Under the pieces are notes generated by a model. It saw only the letters and a program-made list of their open reading frames with translations, did not search any database and was not told the origin of the DNA. Both the position numbers and the translations under genes were made by a program. From Chersky-299 sp963749535 (lineage in GTDB: Bacteria; Actinomycetota; Thermoleophilia; RBG-16-64-13): 49,178 nucleotides of DNA. The DNA lies in contig CAVVNF010000041.1 in NCBI GenBank assembly GCA_963749535.1, positions 1 to 49,178 of the forward strand. The letters run 5' to 3'. Positions 34,419 through 42,901 of the stretch are shown piece after piece; the first letter of the stretch is position 1, and every line of letters starts with the position of its first letter.

Positions 34419-34833
34419 GGTCGCGTGTCGTGACGCGTGCCGCCGGGACATCCGCGGACAAGCGGGGAATTGGATAGGGGGAGCAGCACCACCGGCCTTC
34501 CTGCTTGTCGACCGGGCGCTAACAGCCGGCGGTGCTGCGTCCCATGGAGAAGGGGGACGGAACCCGGTGCGAGCGAGGCGAGCTCCCTCGCACCGCGCTC
34601 TTGATACCTTCATTGTCCAGCTCCGATCAGAATGTTTCGCCCGCGGACGCGCGTGAGTAACAAATCAGGCGAGCCCGAAACGGCACTGTTCTCGGCATCC
34701 GGATCGGCCGCGCTCGGCCGGTAGGCGCGCGACGCAAAGTGCGGGACCGTCCGCCCCGGCCCACTGAAGATTCCTCCCGCCGACTAGAAGGTGCCGGCCT
34801 GCGGCCCGGAAGTGGCGGTGAGCTAGAAGGTCG
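34419..34833. other. Intergenic region with a long inverted repeat
   Basis: No gene is recognised. Two 14-base arms at 34483-34496 and 34525-34538 (GCAGCACCACCGGC and its complement, one mismatch) would form a stem with a 28-base loop. The stretch at 34731-34739 reads GACGCAAAG but lacks the pairing of a c-di-GMP-I riboswitch. It lies between clpB and the repeat-protein gene. Confidence 0.4.
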
Positions 34834-36648
34834 TTGTCGGCCGTGAGGCTAGAACGTCGTTGTCGTCGGCGACGTGGTGAGCGGCGACGTGGTGGCGACT
34901 CTGTGCTCGGGGGAGCCGTGGTCGGTGGCTCCGTCGACGGGGTGGTGTCCGGCGGTCCGGCGGTGGTGTCAGTGGAAGGCACGGTCGTGCTCGTACTGCT
35001 GGTGGAGCTGGTGGACGTCGTCGGCGGCACCGCGGCCACCAGCGTGGTAGTGGTGAGTTCGACCAGCATCACCTGCGTCTCCCCGGCGCACGCCGCGGGT
35101 GTGGTGGACGTTACCGTCACCACCTCAGCCGGCACCAGCGCCACATCTGCGGCGGACCACTACAGTTACGGCTTAGTAGGGGTGAACATAGCCGCGATCC
35201 CAGGAGTGACGCCGCCGGCAACTGGTGCCACACCGGTGACAACGATCACCGCAACAACTCAGTACACCGGTACCGTCACCTGGTCACCCACCGACAACCC
35301 GTTTAGTGGTGCGACGGTTTACACAGCGACCATCACGCTGACCGCAAAGCCGGGCTACACCTTGACCGGGGTGACGGCGAACTTCTTTACGGTAGCGGGA
35401 GCTACCACGGTCACCAATCCTGCCAATTCGGGAGTCGTGACGGCGGTGTTCCCAGCCACGGCAACAGGAGTAATCAACATAGCCGCGATCCCAGGAGTGA
35501 CGCCGCCGGCAACTGGTGCCACACCGGTGACAACGATCACCGCAACAACTCAGTACACCGGCACCGTCACCTGGTCACCCACCGACAACCCGTTTAATGG
35601 TGCGACGGTTTACACAGCGACCATCACGCTGACCGCAAAGCCGGGCTACACTTTGACCGGGGTGACGGCGAACTTCTTTACGGTAGCGGGAGCTACCACG
35701 GTCACCAATCCTGCCAATTCGGGAGTCGTGACAGCGGTGTTCCCGGTGACGGCAACAGTTGTCAGCACAGCCGCGATCCTGGGAGTGACGCCGCCGGTAA
35801 CGGGTGCCACACCGGTGACTACGATCACGGCAACAGCTCAGTACACGGGCACCGTCACCTGGTCACCTCCTTCTAACCCATTCACCGGTCCCGTGGTTTA
35901 CACAGCGACCATCACGCTGACGCCCAACCCGGGCTACACCTTGGCCGGGGTGGCGGCAAACTTCTTTACGGTCGCCGGAACTTCTGCACCTGCGACAAAT
36001 CTTGCCAATTCCGGAGTGGTGACGGCCGCGTTCCCGGCCACAGCAGCGCCAACAGTCGTCAACATAGCCGCGATCCCCGGAGTGACGCCGCCGGTAACGG
36101 GTGCCACACCGGTGACTACGATCACGGCGACAGCTCAGTACACGGGCACCGTCACCTGGTCACCTCCTTCTAACCCATTTACCGGTCCCGTGGTTTACAC
36201 CGCGACCATTACGCTGACGGCAAAGCCGGGCTACACCTTGGCCGGGGTGGCGGCAAACTTCTTTACGGTCGCCGGAACTTCTGCACCTGCGACAAATCTT
36301 GCCAATTCCGGAGTGGTGACGGCCGCGTTCCCGGCCACAGCAGCGCCAACAGTCGTCAACATAGCCGCGATCCCCGGAGTGACGCCGCCGGTAACGGGTG
36401 CCACACCGGTGACTACGATCACGGCAACAGCTCAGTACACGGGCACCGTCGCCTGGGCACCTACTGACAACCCGTTTACGGGTCCGGTGGTTTACACCGC
36501 GACCATCACGCTGACGGCAAAGCCGGGCTACACCTTGGCCGGGGTGGCGGCAAACTTCTTTACGGTCGCCGGAACTTCTGCACCTGCGACAAATCTTGCC
36601 AATTCCGGAGTGGTGACGGCCGCGTTCCCGATCACGGCCGCGCCGTAG
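34834..36648 (+). CDS. TIG-domain and tandem-repeat surface protein, N-terminus doubtful
   Basis: From about 35030 the protein reads as the second half of an IPT/TIG domain (GGTAATSVVVVSSTSIT, then SPAHAAGVVDVTVTTSAG). Five Ig-like repeats of 96-99 residues follow, each with ATPVTTITAT, QYTGTVTWSP, VYTATITLT and GYTL.GV.ANFFTVAG. Such arrays belong to secreted, cell-wall-linked proteins. No signal peptide or SLH domain is in this frame. The first 65 residues are unlike any protein; on the opposite strand that DNA encodes a Ser/Thr/Pro-rich stretch. The real start is therefore missing or the 5' part is rearranged. The function is unknown; adhesion is possible. Confidence 0.6.
   Translation: MSAVRLERRCRRRRGERRRGGDSVLGGAVVGGSVDGVVSGGPAVVSVEGTVVLVLLVELVDVVGGTAATSVVVVSSTSITCVSPAHAAGVVDVTVTTSAGTSATSAADHYSYGLVGVNIAAIPGVTPPATGATPVTTITATTQYTGTVTWSPTDNPFSGATVYTATITLTAKPGYTLTGVTANFFTVAGATTVTNPANSGVVTAVFPATATGVINIAAIPGVTPPATGATPVTTITATTQYTGTVTWSPTDNPFNGATVYTATITLTAKPGYTLTGVTANFFTVAGATTVTNPANSGVVTAVFPVTATVVSTAAILGVTPPVTGATPVTTITATAQYTGTVTWSPPSNPFTGPVVYTATITLTPNPGYTLAGVAANFFTVAGTSAPATNLANSGVVTAAFPATAAPTVVNIAAIPGVTPPVTGATPVTTITATAQYTGTVTWSPPSNPFTGPVVYTATITLTAKPGYTLAGVAANFFTVAGTSAPATNLANSGVVTAAFPATAAPTVVNIAAIPGVTPPVTGATPVTTITATAQYTGTVAWAPTDNPFTGPVVYTATITLTAKPGYTLAGVAANFFTVAGTSAPATNLANSGVVTAAFPITAAP
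35185..36645 (+). repeat. Five tandem coding repeats of 288-297 bp
   Basis: Units begin at 35185, 35476, 35764, 36061 and 36358, giving periods of 291, 288, 297 and 297 bases. Units 1 and 2 are nearly identical to each other, and units 3-5 form a second closely related set, showing recent unequal duplication. Each unit encodes one Ig-like repeat. Confidence 0.9.
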
Positions 36649-36708
36649 TGGTCAATGAGGGGAAGTCTTTAGTGGACTAAACCAAGAAGAAACTAATCGA
36701 AGGTCAGG

Positions 36709-36756
36709 GCCCCGCGGGCAGAGCCGAACCAGGCTCACTTGCGGGGCTCCTTTTTT
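36709..36756 (+). terminator. Rho-independent terminator after the repeat-protein gene
   Basis: GCCCCGC pairs with GCGGGGC, with an inner GAGCC/GGCTC stem, and is followed by CTCCTTTTTTC. This is the clearest intrinsic terminator in the window. Confidence 0.85.
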
Positions 36757-37164
36757 CTTGGCGCAGGCTTCGGGCACTCAGGCGCAGTATGGCTTGCCGC
36801 TGATCGACATGGACCAAATCCCAGCGTCATGGTCGTGCGGAAAGGGGACATGCACACCAAAACGCAAGGTGCCGTAGAAGCGGACCGCATGATAGACGCG
36901 GAGCTTGGCAGCCGATCTTCTCCCCGTGACCTGGTGGAACCTCACATACCCTTCGCGATCGGGTTAGAGCCTCAAACGAATTCCCCGAGCGATTCCCAGC
37001 ACATCGCTTCGTGCCCATTTCGTCAAGGAATCGCCCCTGTCGAATCCCTGCGCAACCTTGTGGTTTCGAGCGAGCCTGATTCACTACCCTGGTTTGACCC
37101 GGCACCCCCTCTGGGGAATCCAACATGAGGTCGACATGTCGTGGTACGCTCTTGTCAGCGCCAC
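36757..37164. other. Intergenic region upstream of dnaK
   Basis: About 400 bases. Both strands have open stretches of 100-130 codons, but their translations show no recognisable domain, periodicity or ribosome site. No gene is called. Confidence 0.4.
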
Positions 37165-37194
37165 CTTGACAATAGCCGACTCAGATTTTATAAT
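37165..37194 (+). promoter_or_regulatory. dnaK promoter overlapped by an HspR (HAIR) site
   Basis: TTGACA at 37166-37171, a 17-base spacer and TATAAT at 37189-37194 make a perfect consensus promoter. Over it, CTTGACA (37165-37171), seven bases, then ACTCAGA (37179-37185) match the HAIR layout CTTGAGT-N7-ACTCAAG at CTTGA and ACTCA. HspR, encoded at the end of the same operon, would block the -35 region until heat stress. Confidence 0.85.
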
Positions 37195-37238
37195 GCCTCA
37201 AAATCAATGCATCCGCATCTGAGCTTCGGAGGACAGTT

Positions 37239-39152
37239 ATGGGCAAGATCATCGGCATCGACCTGGGTACGACCAACTCCGCTATGGCCGTGCTGGAAGG
37301 CGGGGAGCCGACCATCATCCCCAACGCCGAGGGCGGTCGCACGACCCCTTCGGTAGTGGCATTTACCAAGACGGGGGAGCAGTTGGTCGGCACAGTCGCG
37401 AAACGGCAAGCGGTCACTAACCCCGAAAACACCGTCTTCTCCATCAAACGCTTCATGGGGCGCAAGTTCTCCAATGTGAGCGAAGAGATGAAGATCGTCC
37501 CCTACAAAGTGGTAGAGGGCCCGAACGGCGACGTGCGCGTCCAAGTGAAAGACGGTCAGTTCTCGCCCCCGGAAATCTCCGCCAAGATTTTGCAGAAATT
37601 GAAGCGGGACGCCGAAGCTTTTCTCGGGACCGAGGTCACGGAAGCGGTGATCACCGTGCCCGCGTACTTCGACGACGCTCAGCGCCAGGCCACGAGAGAT
37701 GCCGGCGTGATCGCCGGACTCGAAGTGAAGCGGATCGTCAATGAGCCCACCGCGGCCTCCCTGGCCTACGGACTGGACAAGGAGCACGAGCAGACGGTGC
37801 TCGTCTTCGACCTGGGCGGCGGCACGTTCGACGTCTCCATCCTGGAACTGGGCGACGGTGTGTTCGAGGTGAAGTCCACGAACGGCGACACCCACCTGGG
37901 CGGGGATAACTTCGACAAGGCGATCGTCGACTGGATCGTGACCGAGTTCCGCAAGGAGAAAGGCGTCGATCTCACCAAGGACCGCCAGGCGCTCCAGCGT
38001 CTGTACGAGGCGGGCGAGAAGGCGAAGGTCGAGCTGTCGTCGGTGCTGGAAACGAGCATCAACCAGCCTTTCATCACCATGGACCAGAGCGGCCCGCTCC
38101 ATCTGGAGATGACGCTCTCCCGCGCTAAGCTCGAGGAACTCACGCGCGACCTGCTCGATCGCGTCGTCGGCCCCACCAAGCAGGCGATGGACGATGCCGG
38201 CCTCAAGACGGGTGATATCGACCAGGTGATCCTCGTGGGCGGCATGACCCGGATGCCTTCCGTGCAAGAGAAGGTGCGCTCGCTCACGGGCAAAGAGCCC
38301 CACAAGGGGATCAACCCGGACGAGGTCGTGGCTTTGGGCGCGGCTATCCAGGGCGGCGTGCTGGCAGGCGAAGTGAAGGACGTGATCCTTCTCGACGTCA
38401 CCCCGCTCTCCTTGGGCATCGAGACCAAGGGTGGCGTGTTCACCCGTCTGATCGATCGGAACACCACTATCCCCACGCGGAAGAGCGAGATCTTCTCCAC
38501 GGCGGAGGACGGCCAGACTTCAGTAGAGATCCACGTGCTCCAGGGCGAGCGCGACCTGGCTTCTTACAACAAGACCTTGGGCAAATTCCAGCTGATGGGG
38601 ATACCGCCGGCGCCGCGGGGCATCCCGCAGATCGAGGTCACGTTCGACATCGACGCCAACGGGATCACGCACGTGTCGGCCAAGGACCGCGCCACCGGCA
38701 ACGAGCAACGCATCGAGATCAAGAGCTCGAGCGGCCTGAGCGACGACGAGATCAAGAAGATGGTGCGCGACGCCGAGGTGAACGCCGAGGAAGACAAGAA
38801 GAAGAAAGCGCTGGTCGACACCAAGAACCAGGCCGAGAACCTGGTCTACTCCACGCGCAAGTCTCTGAAGGACTTCGGCGACAAGGTGGACGGTGCCACG
38901 CGGGGCAACATCGAGAACTCTATGCGTGACGTCGAGGAAGCACTGAAAGGCGACGACGAGAATCTCATCCGAAGCCGGATGAACATACTACAGGAAGCCG
39001 CGTACAAGCTCTCCGAGGCTGCGTATCAGGCCGCCCAGGGTCAGCCTGCCGGCGGACAAGGCGGTGCCGGGCCACAGGGTGATGGCGGTCAGGCGCCCGA
39101 AGACGAAGTGGTCGAAGAGGCCGACTACGAAGTGGTAGATGAAGAGAAATAG
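37239..39152 (+). CDS. dnaK: Chaperone protein DnaK (Hsp70)
   Basis: A 637-residue Hsp70. The ATPase domain has IIGIDLGTTNSAMAVLEGGE, VFDLGGGTFDVSILELGDG and VILVGGMTRMPSVQ. The substrate-binding domain starts after DVTPLSLGIETKGGVFTRLI. The helical lid is followed by a Gly/Gln-rich tail ending EEADYEVVDEEK. It has the shortened N-terminal region typical of Gram-positive and actinobacterial DnaK. ATG 37239 has GGAGGACAG just upstream. It is the first gene of the chaperone operon and is expressed from the HspR-controlled promoter at 37165-37194. Confidence 0.98.
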   Translation: MGKIIGIDLGTTNSAMAVLEGGEPTIIPNAEGGRTTPSVVAFTKTGEQLVGTVAKRQAVTNPENTVFSIKRFMGRKFSNVSEEMKIVPYKVVEGPNGDVRVQVKDGQFSPPEISAKILQKLKRDAEAFLGTEVTEAVITVPAYFDDAQRQATRDAGVIAGLEVKRIVNEPTAASLAYGLDKEHEQTVLVFDLGGGTFDVSILELGDGVFEVKSTNGDTHLGGDNFDKAIVDWIVTEFRKEKGVDLTKDRQALQRLYEAGEKAKVELSSVLETSINQPFITMDQSGPLHLEMTLSRAKLEELTRDLLDRVVGPTKQAMDDAGLKTGDIDQVILVGGMTRMPSVQEKVRSLTGKEPHKGINPDEVVALGAAIQGGVLAGEVKDVILLDVTPLSLGIETKGGVFTRLIDRNTTIPTRKSEIFSTAEDGQTSVEIHVLQGERDLASYNKTLGKFQLMGIPPAPRGIPQIEVTFDIDANGITHVSAKDRATGNEQRIEIKSSSGLSDDEIKKMVRDAEVNAEEDKKKKALVDTKNQAENLVYSTRKSLKDFGDKVDGATRGNIENSMRDVEEALKGDDENLIRSRMNILQEAAYKLSEAAYQAAQGQPAGGQGGAGPQGDGGQAPEDEVVEEADYEVVDEEK

Positions 39153-39259
39153 TCGGATAGCGTCCGACCGGGCAGGGGCGGCGCGGCGCGCGGTCGCCCG
39201 GCTCGGTCGGCGTGGCACCCGAGTCAACCAACGCAAATGTCGGGAGGAGGTTGTTAGAA

Positions 39260-39740
39260 ATGGCACTGGTAAGATGGGATCCGTTCCGCGAGCTCACTTC
39301 GCTCCAAAGCGAGGTGAACAGGATGTTCTCTCGCTTGGGCGACGGGGAAGGCGCCGATCGTCAGTCGTGGACGCCTTCCGTGGACGTGATCGAGACCGAT
39401 GATTCCGATCAAGCTCAAAGCCGAGCTTGCCGGCATGAAGCCGGAAGACATCAAGATCGAAGTGCAGGATAACGTCCTCACCGTGAGCGGCGAGCGTCGC
39501 TTCGAGGAGGAAGTGAAAGAAGACAAGTACTACCGGATCGAGCGGAGGTATGGTTCCTTCAGCAGATCCATCGCTCTGCCTCAGACGGCGGACGACAGCA
39601 AGATAGAGGCCAACTACGACAGCGGTATCCTCGAGGTGGTCGTGCCCAAGACGGAAGTGGCGCGGCCGAAGAAGATCGCGGTGACCGTTGGCGAAAAGCC
39701 AAAGACGGTCGAGGCGAAGGCCACCGAGGTCAAGCAGTAG
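39260..39740 (+). CDS. Hsp20/alpha-crystallin small heat-shock protein (one frameshift)
   Basis: A holdase of about 160 residues. It starts MALVRWDPFRELTSLQSEVN and contains the alpha-crystallin domain, with KAELAGMKPEDIKIEVQDN and VLTVSGERRFEE, and the final GILEVVVPK strand. ATG 39260 has GGGAGGAGG upstream. One extra base near 39405-39407 splits the gene; deleting it gives ...SVDVIETDDSIKLKAELAG, exactly the family pattern. It lies between dnaK and grpE, as in several actinobacteria and related groups, and is presumably co-expressed under HspR. Confidence 0.9.
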
Positions 39741-39760
39741 AAAAGACGGGACGTAAGCCC

Positions 39761-39788
39761 GGGGGCGCCGGCGAAGGCCGGCGCCCCC
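39761..39788 (+). terminator. Perfect 12-bp hairpin between hsp20 and grpE
   Basis: GGGGGCGCCGGC, loop GAAG, and its exact complement, with no T-tract. It could attenuate transcription or stabilise the dnaK-hsp20 part of the message, giving more of these than of grpE-dnaJ. Confidence 0.5.
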
Positions 39789-39850
39789 CACCAAGGGTGG
39801 CGACCAGCGGCGGGCCGCAGGTCGCCACGATAATAAGAGAGAGACGATCG

Positions 39851-40501
39851 ATGAGCACTGACAAGAGGCGAATACCGATAAATCTTGCAGACGGCCAGGA
39901 CTGGGCCGAAGACGCGGACCCGGATGGCCGTGGAGCGTCCGAGGCGCCCGTCGACCAGGAGGATCCCGCATCCACCGTGACGGGCCTGCCTCTCGCCGAC
40001 GAAGCCGCGCGCCGATGCGAAGAGCTGTCCGACCAGCTACTACGGCAACGCGCCGAATTCGACAATTTCCGCAGGCGAGCGACCAGGGAGCTGATCGAGG
40101 CCCGCGCCAGGGCTCAGGCCGACCTTCTGAGCCAGCTTCTCCCGGTGCTCGACAATCTGGAGCGAGCTCTAGACGCGGCGGAGCACCACGACGAAGGCAA
40201 GGTGCTCGGAGGAGTCCGCCTCACCAAGAATCTGTTCGTCGACCTGCTCCGAGGCGTCGGGGTCGAGGAGATCGAATCGGTCGGCACCCATTTCGACCCT
40301 CAAGTGCACGACGCCGTACTGACCCAGCCGTCCGACCAGGAGGAAGGCGTTATCACAGCACTGCTCGAACGAGGATATCGCCAGGGCGATCGGGTGCTGC
40401 GTCCGGCTAGGGTGGCTGTCTCGTCAGGGCCCGCTCACAATGACGCGCCCGGTGCGGACCCGAGGGGCGGGACCACCGATCCTCGTGGGGCCGGCGAGTA
40501 G
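39851..40501 (+). CDS. grpE: GrpE nucleotide-exchange factor
   Basis: A protein of about 216 residues with an acidic N-terminus, a coiled coil (CEELSDQLLRQRAEFDNFRR) and the beta domain with GTHFDPQVHDAVLTQPSDQE and ERGYRQGDRVLRPARVAV. It releases ADP from DnaK. ATG 39851 (MSTDKRR) is the first ATG after the hairpin at 39761-39788; a further in-frame start upstream lies inside the intergenic region. Confidence 0.95.
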   Translation: MSTDKRRIPINLADGQDWAEDADPDGRGASEAPVDQEDPASTVTGLPLADEAARRCEELSDQLLRQRAEFDNFRRRATRELIEARARAQADLLSQLLPVLDNLERALDAAEHHDEGKVLGGVRLTKNLFVDLLRGVGVEEIESVGTHFDPQVHDAVLTQPSDQEEGVITALLERGYRQGDRVLRPARVAVSSGPAHNDAPGADPRGGTTDPRGAGE

Positions 40502-40514
40502 GGGATAAGTGAGC

Positions 40515-41621
40515 ATGCCTTCCGGCACGAAAGACTATTACGAGACCCTGGGCGTCGGCCGCACGGCCTCTCAGGACGAGATAAAGAAGGCCTATCGCAA
40601 GTTGGCCCGGAAGTATCACCCCGACGCCAATCCCGACGACCCCCGCGCGGAAGAGCGCTTCAAGCAGGTCTCCAGCGCTTACGAGGTATTGTCCGATCCC
40701 GAGAAGCGCAAGATGTACGACATCGGGCCGTCGCCGTTCGCGCAGGGTCCACGGGGCCAGCCCGCTCAAGGTTTCGGCGGAGGCCAGTCCTACGGTGGTG
40801 ATTGGACCGACCTTTTCGGCAACCTTTTCGGAGGTGGCCCGGGAGGGCGAAGCCAGCAGCCGCGACCGGAGCGGGGCGAGGATGTCAGCGTGTCCGTCCG
40901 GCTGTCTTTCGAGGATTCCCTCAAGGGTGTTACCGCCAAGATCAGCGTGCCCCAGTCTGTCCAGTGCGGTCCTTGCGCCGGCACCGGAGCGGCCGCCGGG
41001 ACCTCCCCAAAGGTCTGTTCCGCGTGCCGCGGGAGGGGAGTTGTCAACCAGAGCCAGGGGTTCTTCGCACTTACCCAGCCCTGTGCCCGTTGCGGGGGAA
41101 CCGGTACAATCATCGAGCAACCGTGTGCCGCTTGCGGCGGGACGGGGATGGGTCAGGCGCTCAAGAAGTTCACGGTGCCTTTGCCTGCCGGCGTCAAAGA
41201 TGGCACCAAGATCCGGCTGAAGGGCAAGGGTGAGCCAGGTGCTCGCGGCGGCCCTCCAGGGGACCTGTATGTGATCACTCAGGTGTCCGAGAGCCCTGTT
41301 TTCGAGCGCAGAGGTCCGGACCTTGTGGTGGAAGTGCCGGTGACCATGGTCGAGGCCTCGCTGGGGGCCTCGATAAAGGTGCCCACTCCGGACGGAAGCG
41401 TGACGCTCAAGGTGCCCGCCGGTACGCAGGACGGCAAACTGCTCAAGCTCAAGGGTAAGGGAGCGCCGCGACTCGGCGCTTCCGGCAAAGGTGATCTCAT
41501 CGCGCGTATCCGGGTGCTGACCCCGAAAGAGTTGACAGGCGAGGAGAAGGATCTGCTCAAGCGTTTCGCAGACCTTCGCAAAGAAGACCCGCGCGAGGGT
41601 CGGGTCGGCTGGTCGACGTAG
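40515..41621 (+). CDS. dnaJ: DnaJ co-chaperone (class I, Hsp40)
   Basis: A protein of about 368 residues. The J-domain has YYETLGVGRTASQDEIKKAY and the HPD motif in KYHPDANPDD. A short Gly/Phe-rich linker precedes four zinc-finger repeats of type C-x2-C-x-G-x-G (CGPCAGTG, CSACRGRG, CARCGGTG, CAACGGTG). A C-terminal substrate domain follows. It delivers clients to DnaK and stimulates its ATPase. GTG 40509 is an alternative start; ATG 40515 has the better distance to GGGGA. It lies 13 bases after grpE. Confidence 0.95.
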   Translation: MPSGTKDYYETLGVGRTASQDEIKKAYRKLARKYHPDANPDDPRAEERFKQVSSAYEVLSDPEKRKMYDIGPSPFAQGPRGQPAQGFGGGQSYGGDWTDLFGNLFGGGPGGRSQQPRPERGEDVSVSVRLSFEDSLKGVTAKISVPQSVQCGPCAGTGAAAGTSPKVCSACRGRGVVNQSQGFFALTQPCARCGGTGTIIEQPCAACGGTGMGQALKKFTVPLPAGVKDGTKIRLKGKGEPGARGGPPGDLYVITQVSESPVFERRGPDLVVEVPVTMVEASLGASIKVPTPDGSVTLKVPAGTQDGKLLKLKGKGAPRLGASGKGDLIARIRVLTPKELTGEEKDLLKRFADLRKEDPREGRVGWST

Positions 41622-41648
41622 GAACCGAAGGATCCGAGAGAGAAGAAC

Positions 41649-42068
41649 ATGACGCTTGAAGATAAGATGCGTCCACTTTTCATGATCTCCGTGGCTGCCG
41701 AGCTGGCCGAGATGCATCCGCAGACATTGCGGATGTACGAGCGTCGCGGTCTGATCCGTCCCAAGCGCTCGTCCAAGAGTACCCGCTTGTACTCCCTCGA
41801 CGACATCGACCGGTTGCGGCGTATCCAGCAATTGGTTACGGAGTCCGGACTCAATCTGGCCGGTGTGGAGCGAGTCTTGGAGATGGAAGAGACTATGGAA
41901 GACCTGCAGCGCCGCGTCCAGGAACTGCAGGCCGAGTTGGCCCGCTTCGTCGCGGAAGCCGGCGAGCAACTGGAAGCTGTCCACCGCAGTTACCGCAAAG
42001 AGCTGGTCCTACTGCCCGATCCGGGTGAAGTGATCGTGGTGGCACGTCCTGGCCGTTCGGCGCGTTGA
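41649..42068 (+). CDS. hspR: HspR, MerR-family heat-shock repressor
   Basis: A 139-residue MerR-type regulator. The winged helix contains ISVAAELAEMHPQTLRMYER and RGLIRPKRS, with STRLYSLDDIDRLRRIQQL, as in HspR. A coiled-coil dimer helix (EETMEDLQRRVQELQAELAR) follows. HspR represses its own dnaK operon through HAIR sites, with DnaK as co-repressor; a matching site overlaps the dnaK promoter at 37165-37185. Gene order dnaK-hsp20-grpE-dnaJ-hspR closely follows the actinobacterial arrangement. Confidence 0.95.
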   Translation: MTLEDKMRPLFMISVAAELAEMHPQTLRMYERRGLIRPKRSSKSTRLYSLDDIDRLRRIQQLVTESGLNLAGVERVLEMEETMEDLQRRVQELQAELARFVAEAGEQLEAVHRSYRKELVLLPDPGEVIVVARPGRSAR

Positions 42069-42158
42069 GAACCCCCGGCCAAGACGAATCGGGCTTCTCG
42101 TCCCAGGAGTCGGACGATGAGCGGGGTCTCGTGACGGCCACGGGGCCGGACGCGGCAC

Positions 42159-42762
42159 ATGCCTGTCGCCCCAGACGGAGTGCAGGATGCTCCTGACGAC
42201 GGCGACGCCGAGGAGCCCGTGTACCGCCGTGAGCCGGTCGAAGAACTCCGTTGCGCGTACCATCCCAACCGCCCCACGATGGTCAGCTGCAGCGACTGCG
42301 GGAAGCCTCTCTGCCCAGACTGCATGGTGTACGCGGCCGTAGGCATCAAGTGCCGGGAATGTGCGCGCATGCCGCGCTCCGCGAGAGTGAATCTCACGGC
42401 CAACCGTTGGGTGAGGGCCATCGCCGCGGGCCTGGGCGCCGGAACCGCCGTCGGTTTCGCCTATTACTACTTGCTGGGGTCGGTCGGTTTCTTCTTCTTC
42501 GTGTTCTTCGTGGCCGCGGGCATCGGTTACCTGGTGGGCGAAGCGGTAGCTGCGCGCCAGCGGCCACTACCATGGATGGGAGACCGCGATCATCGCGGTC
42601 GTCGCGACGCTCTGGGCCTTCCTGTTACCCCCGTTTCTGGCGAGCGCCATCCGCTTTGGAGTGAGCTGGAACGTGGTGGTATTCAGCCTCTCCGGCCGGG
42701 GCGTCATCAACTGGGTGATCATGGCTATCGCCGGGTACCTGGCGTACTCCCGCAACCGCTGA
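42159..42762 (+). CDS. B-box zinc finger membrane protein (one frameshift)
   Basis: The N-terminal part has a B-box-like zinc finger (CAYHPNRPTMVSCSDCGKPL, then CPDCMVYAAVGIKCREC). Membrane helices follow (AIAAGLGAGTAVGFAYYYLL; GFFFFVFFVAAGIGYLVGEA). One extra base near 42553-42555 breaks the frame. Correcting it adds GHYHGWETAIIAVVATLWAF and two further hydrophobic segments ending IAGYLAYSRNR at stop 42760-42762. Proteins of this layout are common in actinobacteria and chloroflexi, have no assigned function and resemble rhomboid-associated zinc-finger proteins. Confidence 0.75.
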
Positions 42763-42801
42763 GGGCTCGTTCCGCAGGGTATTCCGCCGTCAGGGAGCGA
42801 T

Positions 42802-42826
42802 TGGCACTCTCTACATGTGAGTGCCA
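42802..42826 (+). terminator. 8-bp hairpin after the B-box gene
   Basis: TGGCACTC, a 9-base loop and GAGTGCCA, 40 bases past the corrected stop and just before the promoter of the next gene. Confidence 0.45.
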
Positions 42827-42834
42827 GCCTTGAC

Positions 42835-42863
42835 TGCACAACGGCCGAAGATTCCGGTATACT
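42835..42863 (+). promoter_or_regulatory. Possible promoter of the FmdB-type gene
   Basis: TGCACA at 42835-42840, a 17-base spacer and TATACT at 42858-42863. The -10 is good and the -35 weak. Confidence 0.3.
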
Positions 42864-42901
42864 ATGCAACGGATTAGAAGCAGCAGGAGGTCGTTGACCC
42901 T

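Noticed and set aside
34731..34745. GACGCAAAG match to the core of a c-di-GMP-I (GEMM) riboswitch upstream of the repeat-protein gene
   Set aside because: The flanking conserved GGCAAACC arm, the tetraloop helix and the 3' GGGUUGCCG-type segment are not present in the right order.
35185..36648. Regular 0.3-kb repeats considered as a CRISPR or integron array
   Set aside because: The units are continuous coding sequence with one frame and Ig-like translation.
36757..37128. Open frames of 100-130 codons on both strands upstream of dnaK
   Set aside because: No ribosome site, domain or codon pattern; the translations look like shadow frames of non-coding GC-rich DNA.
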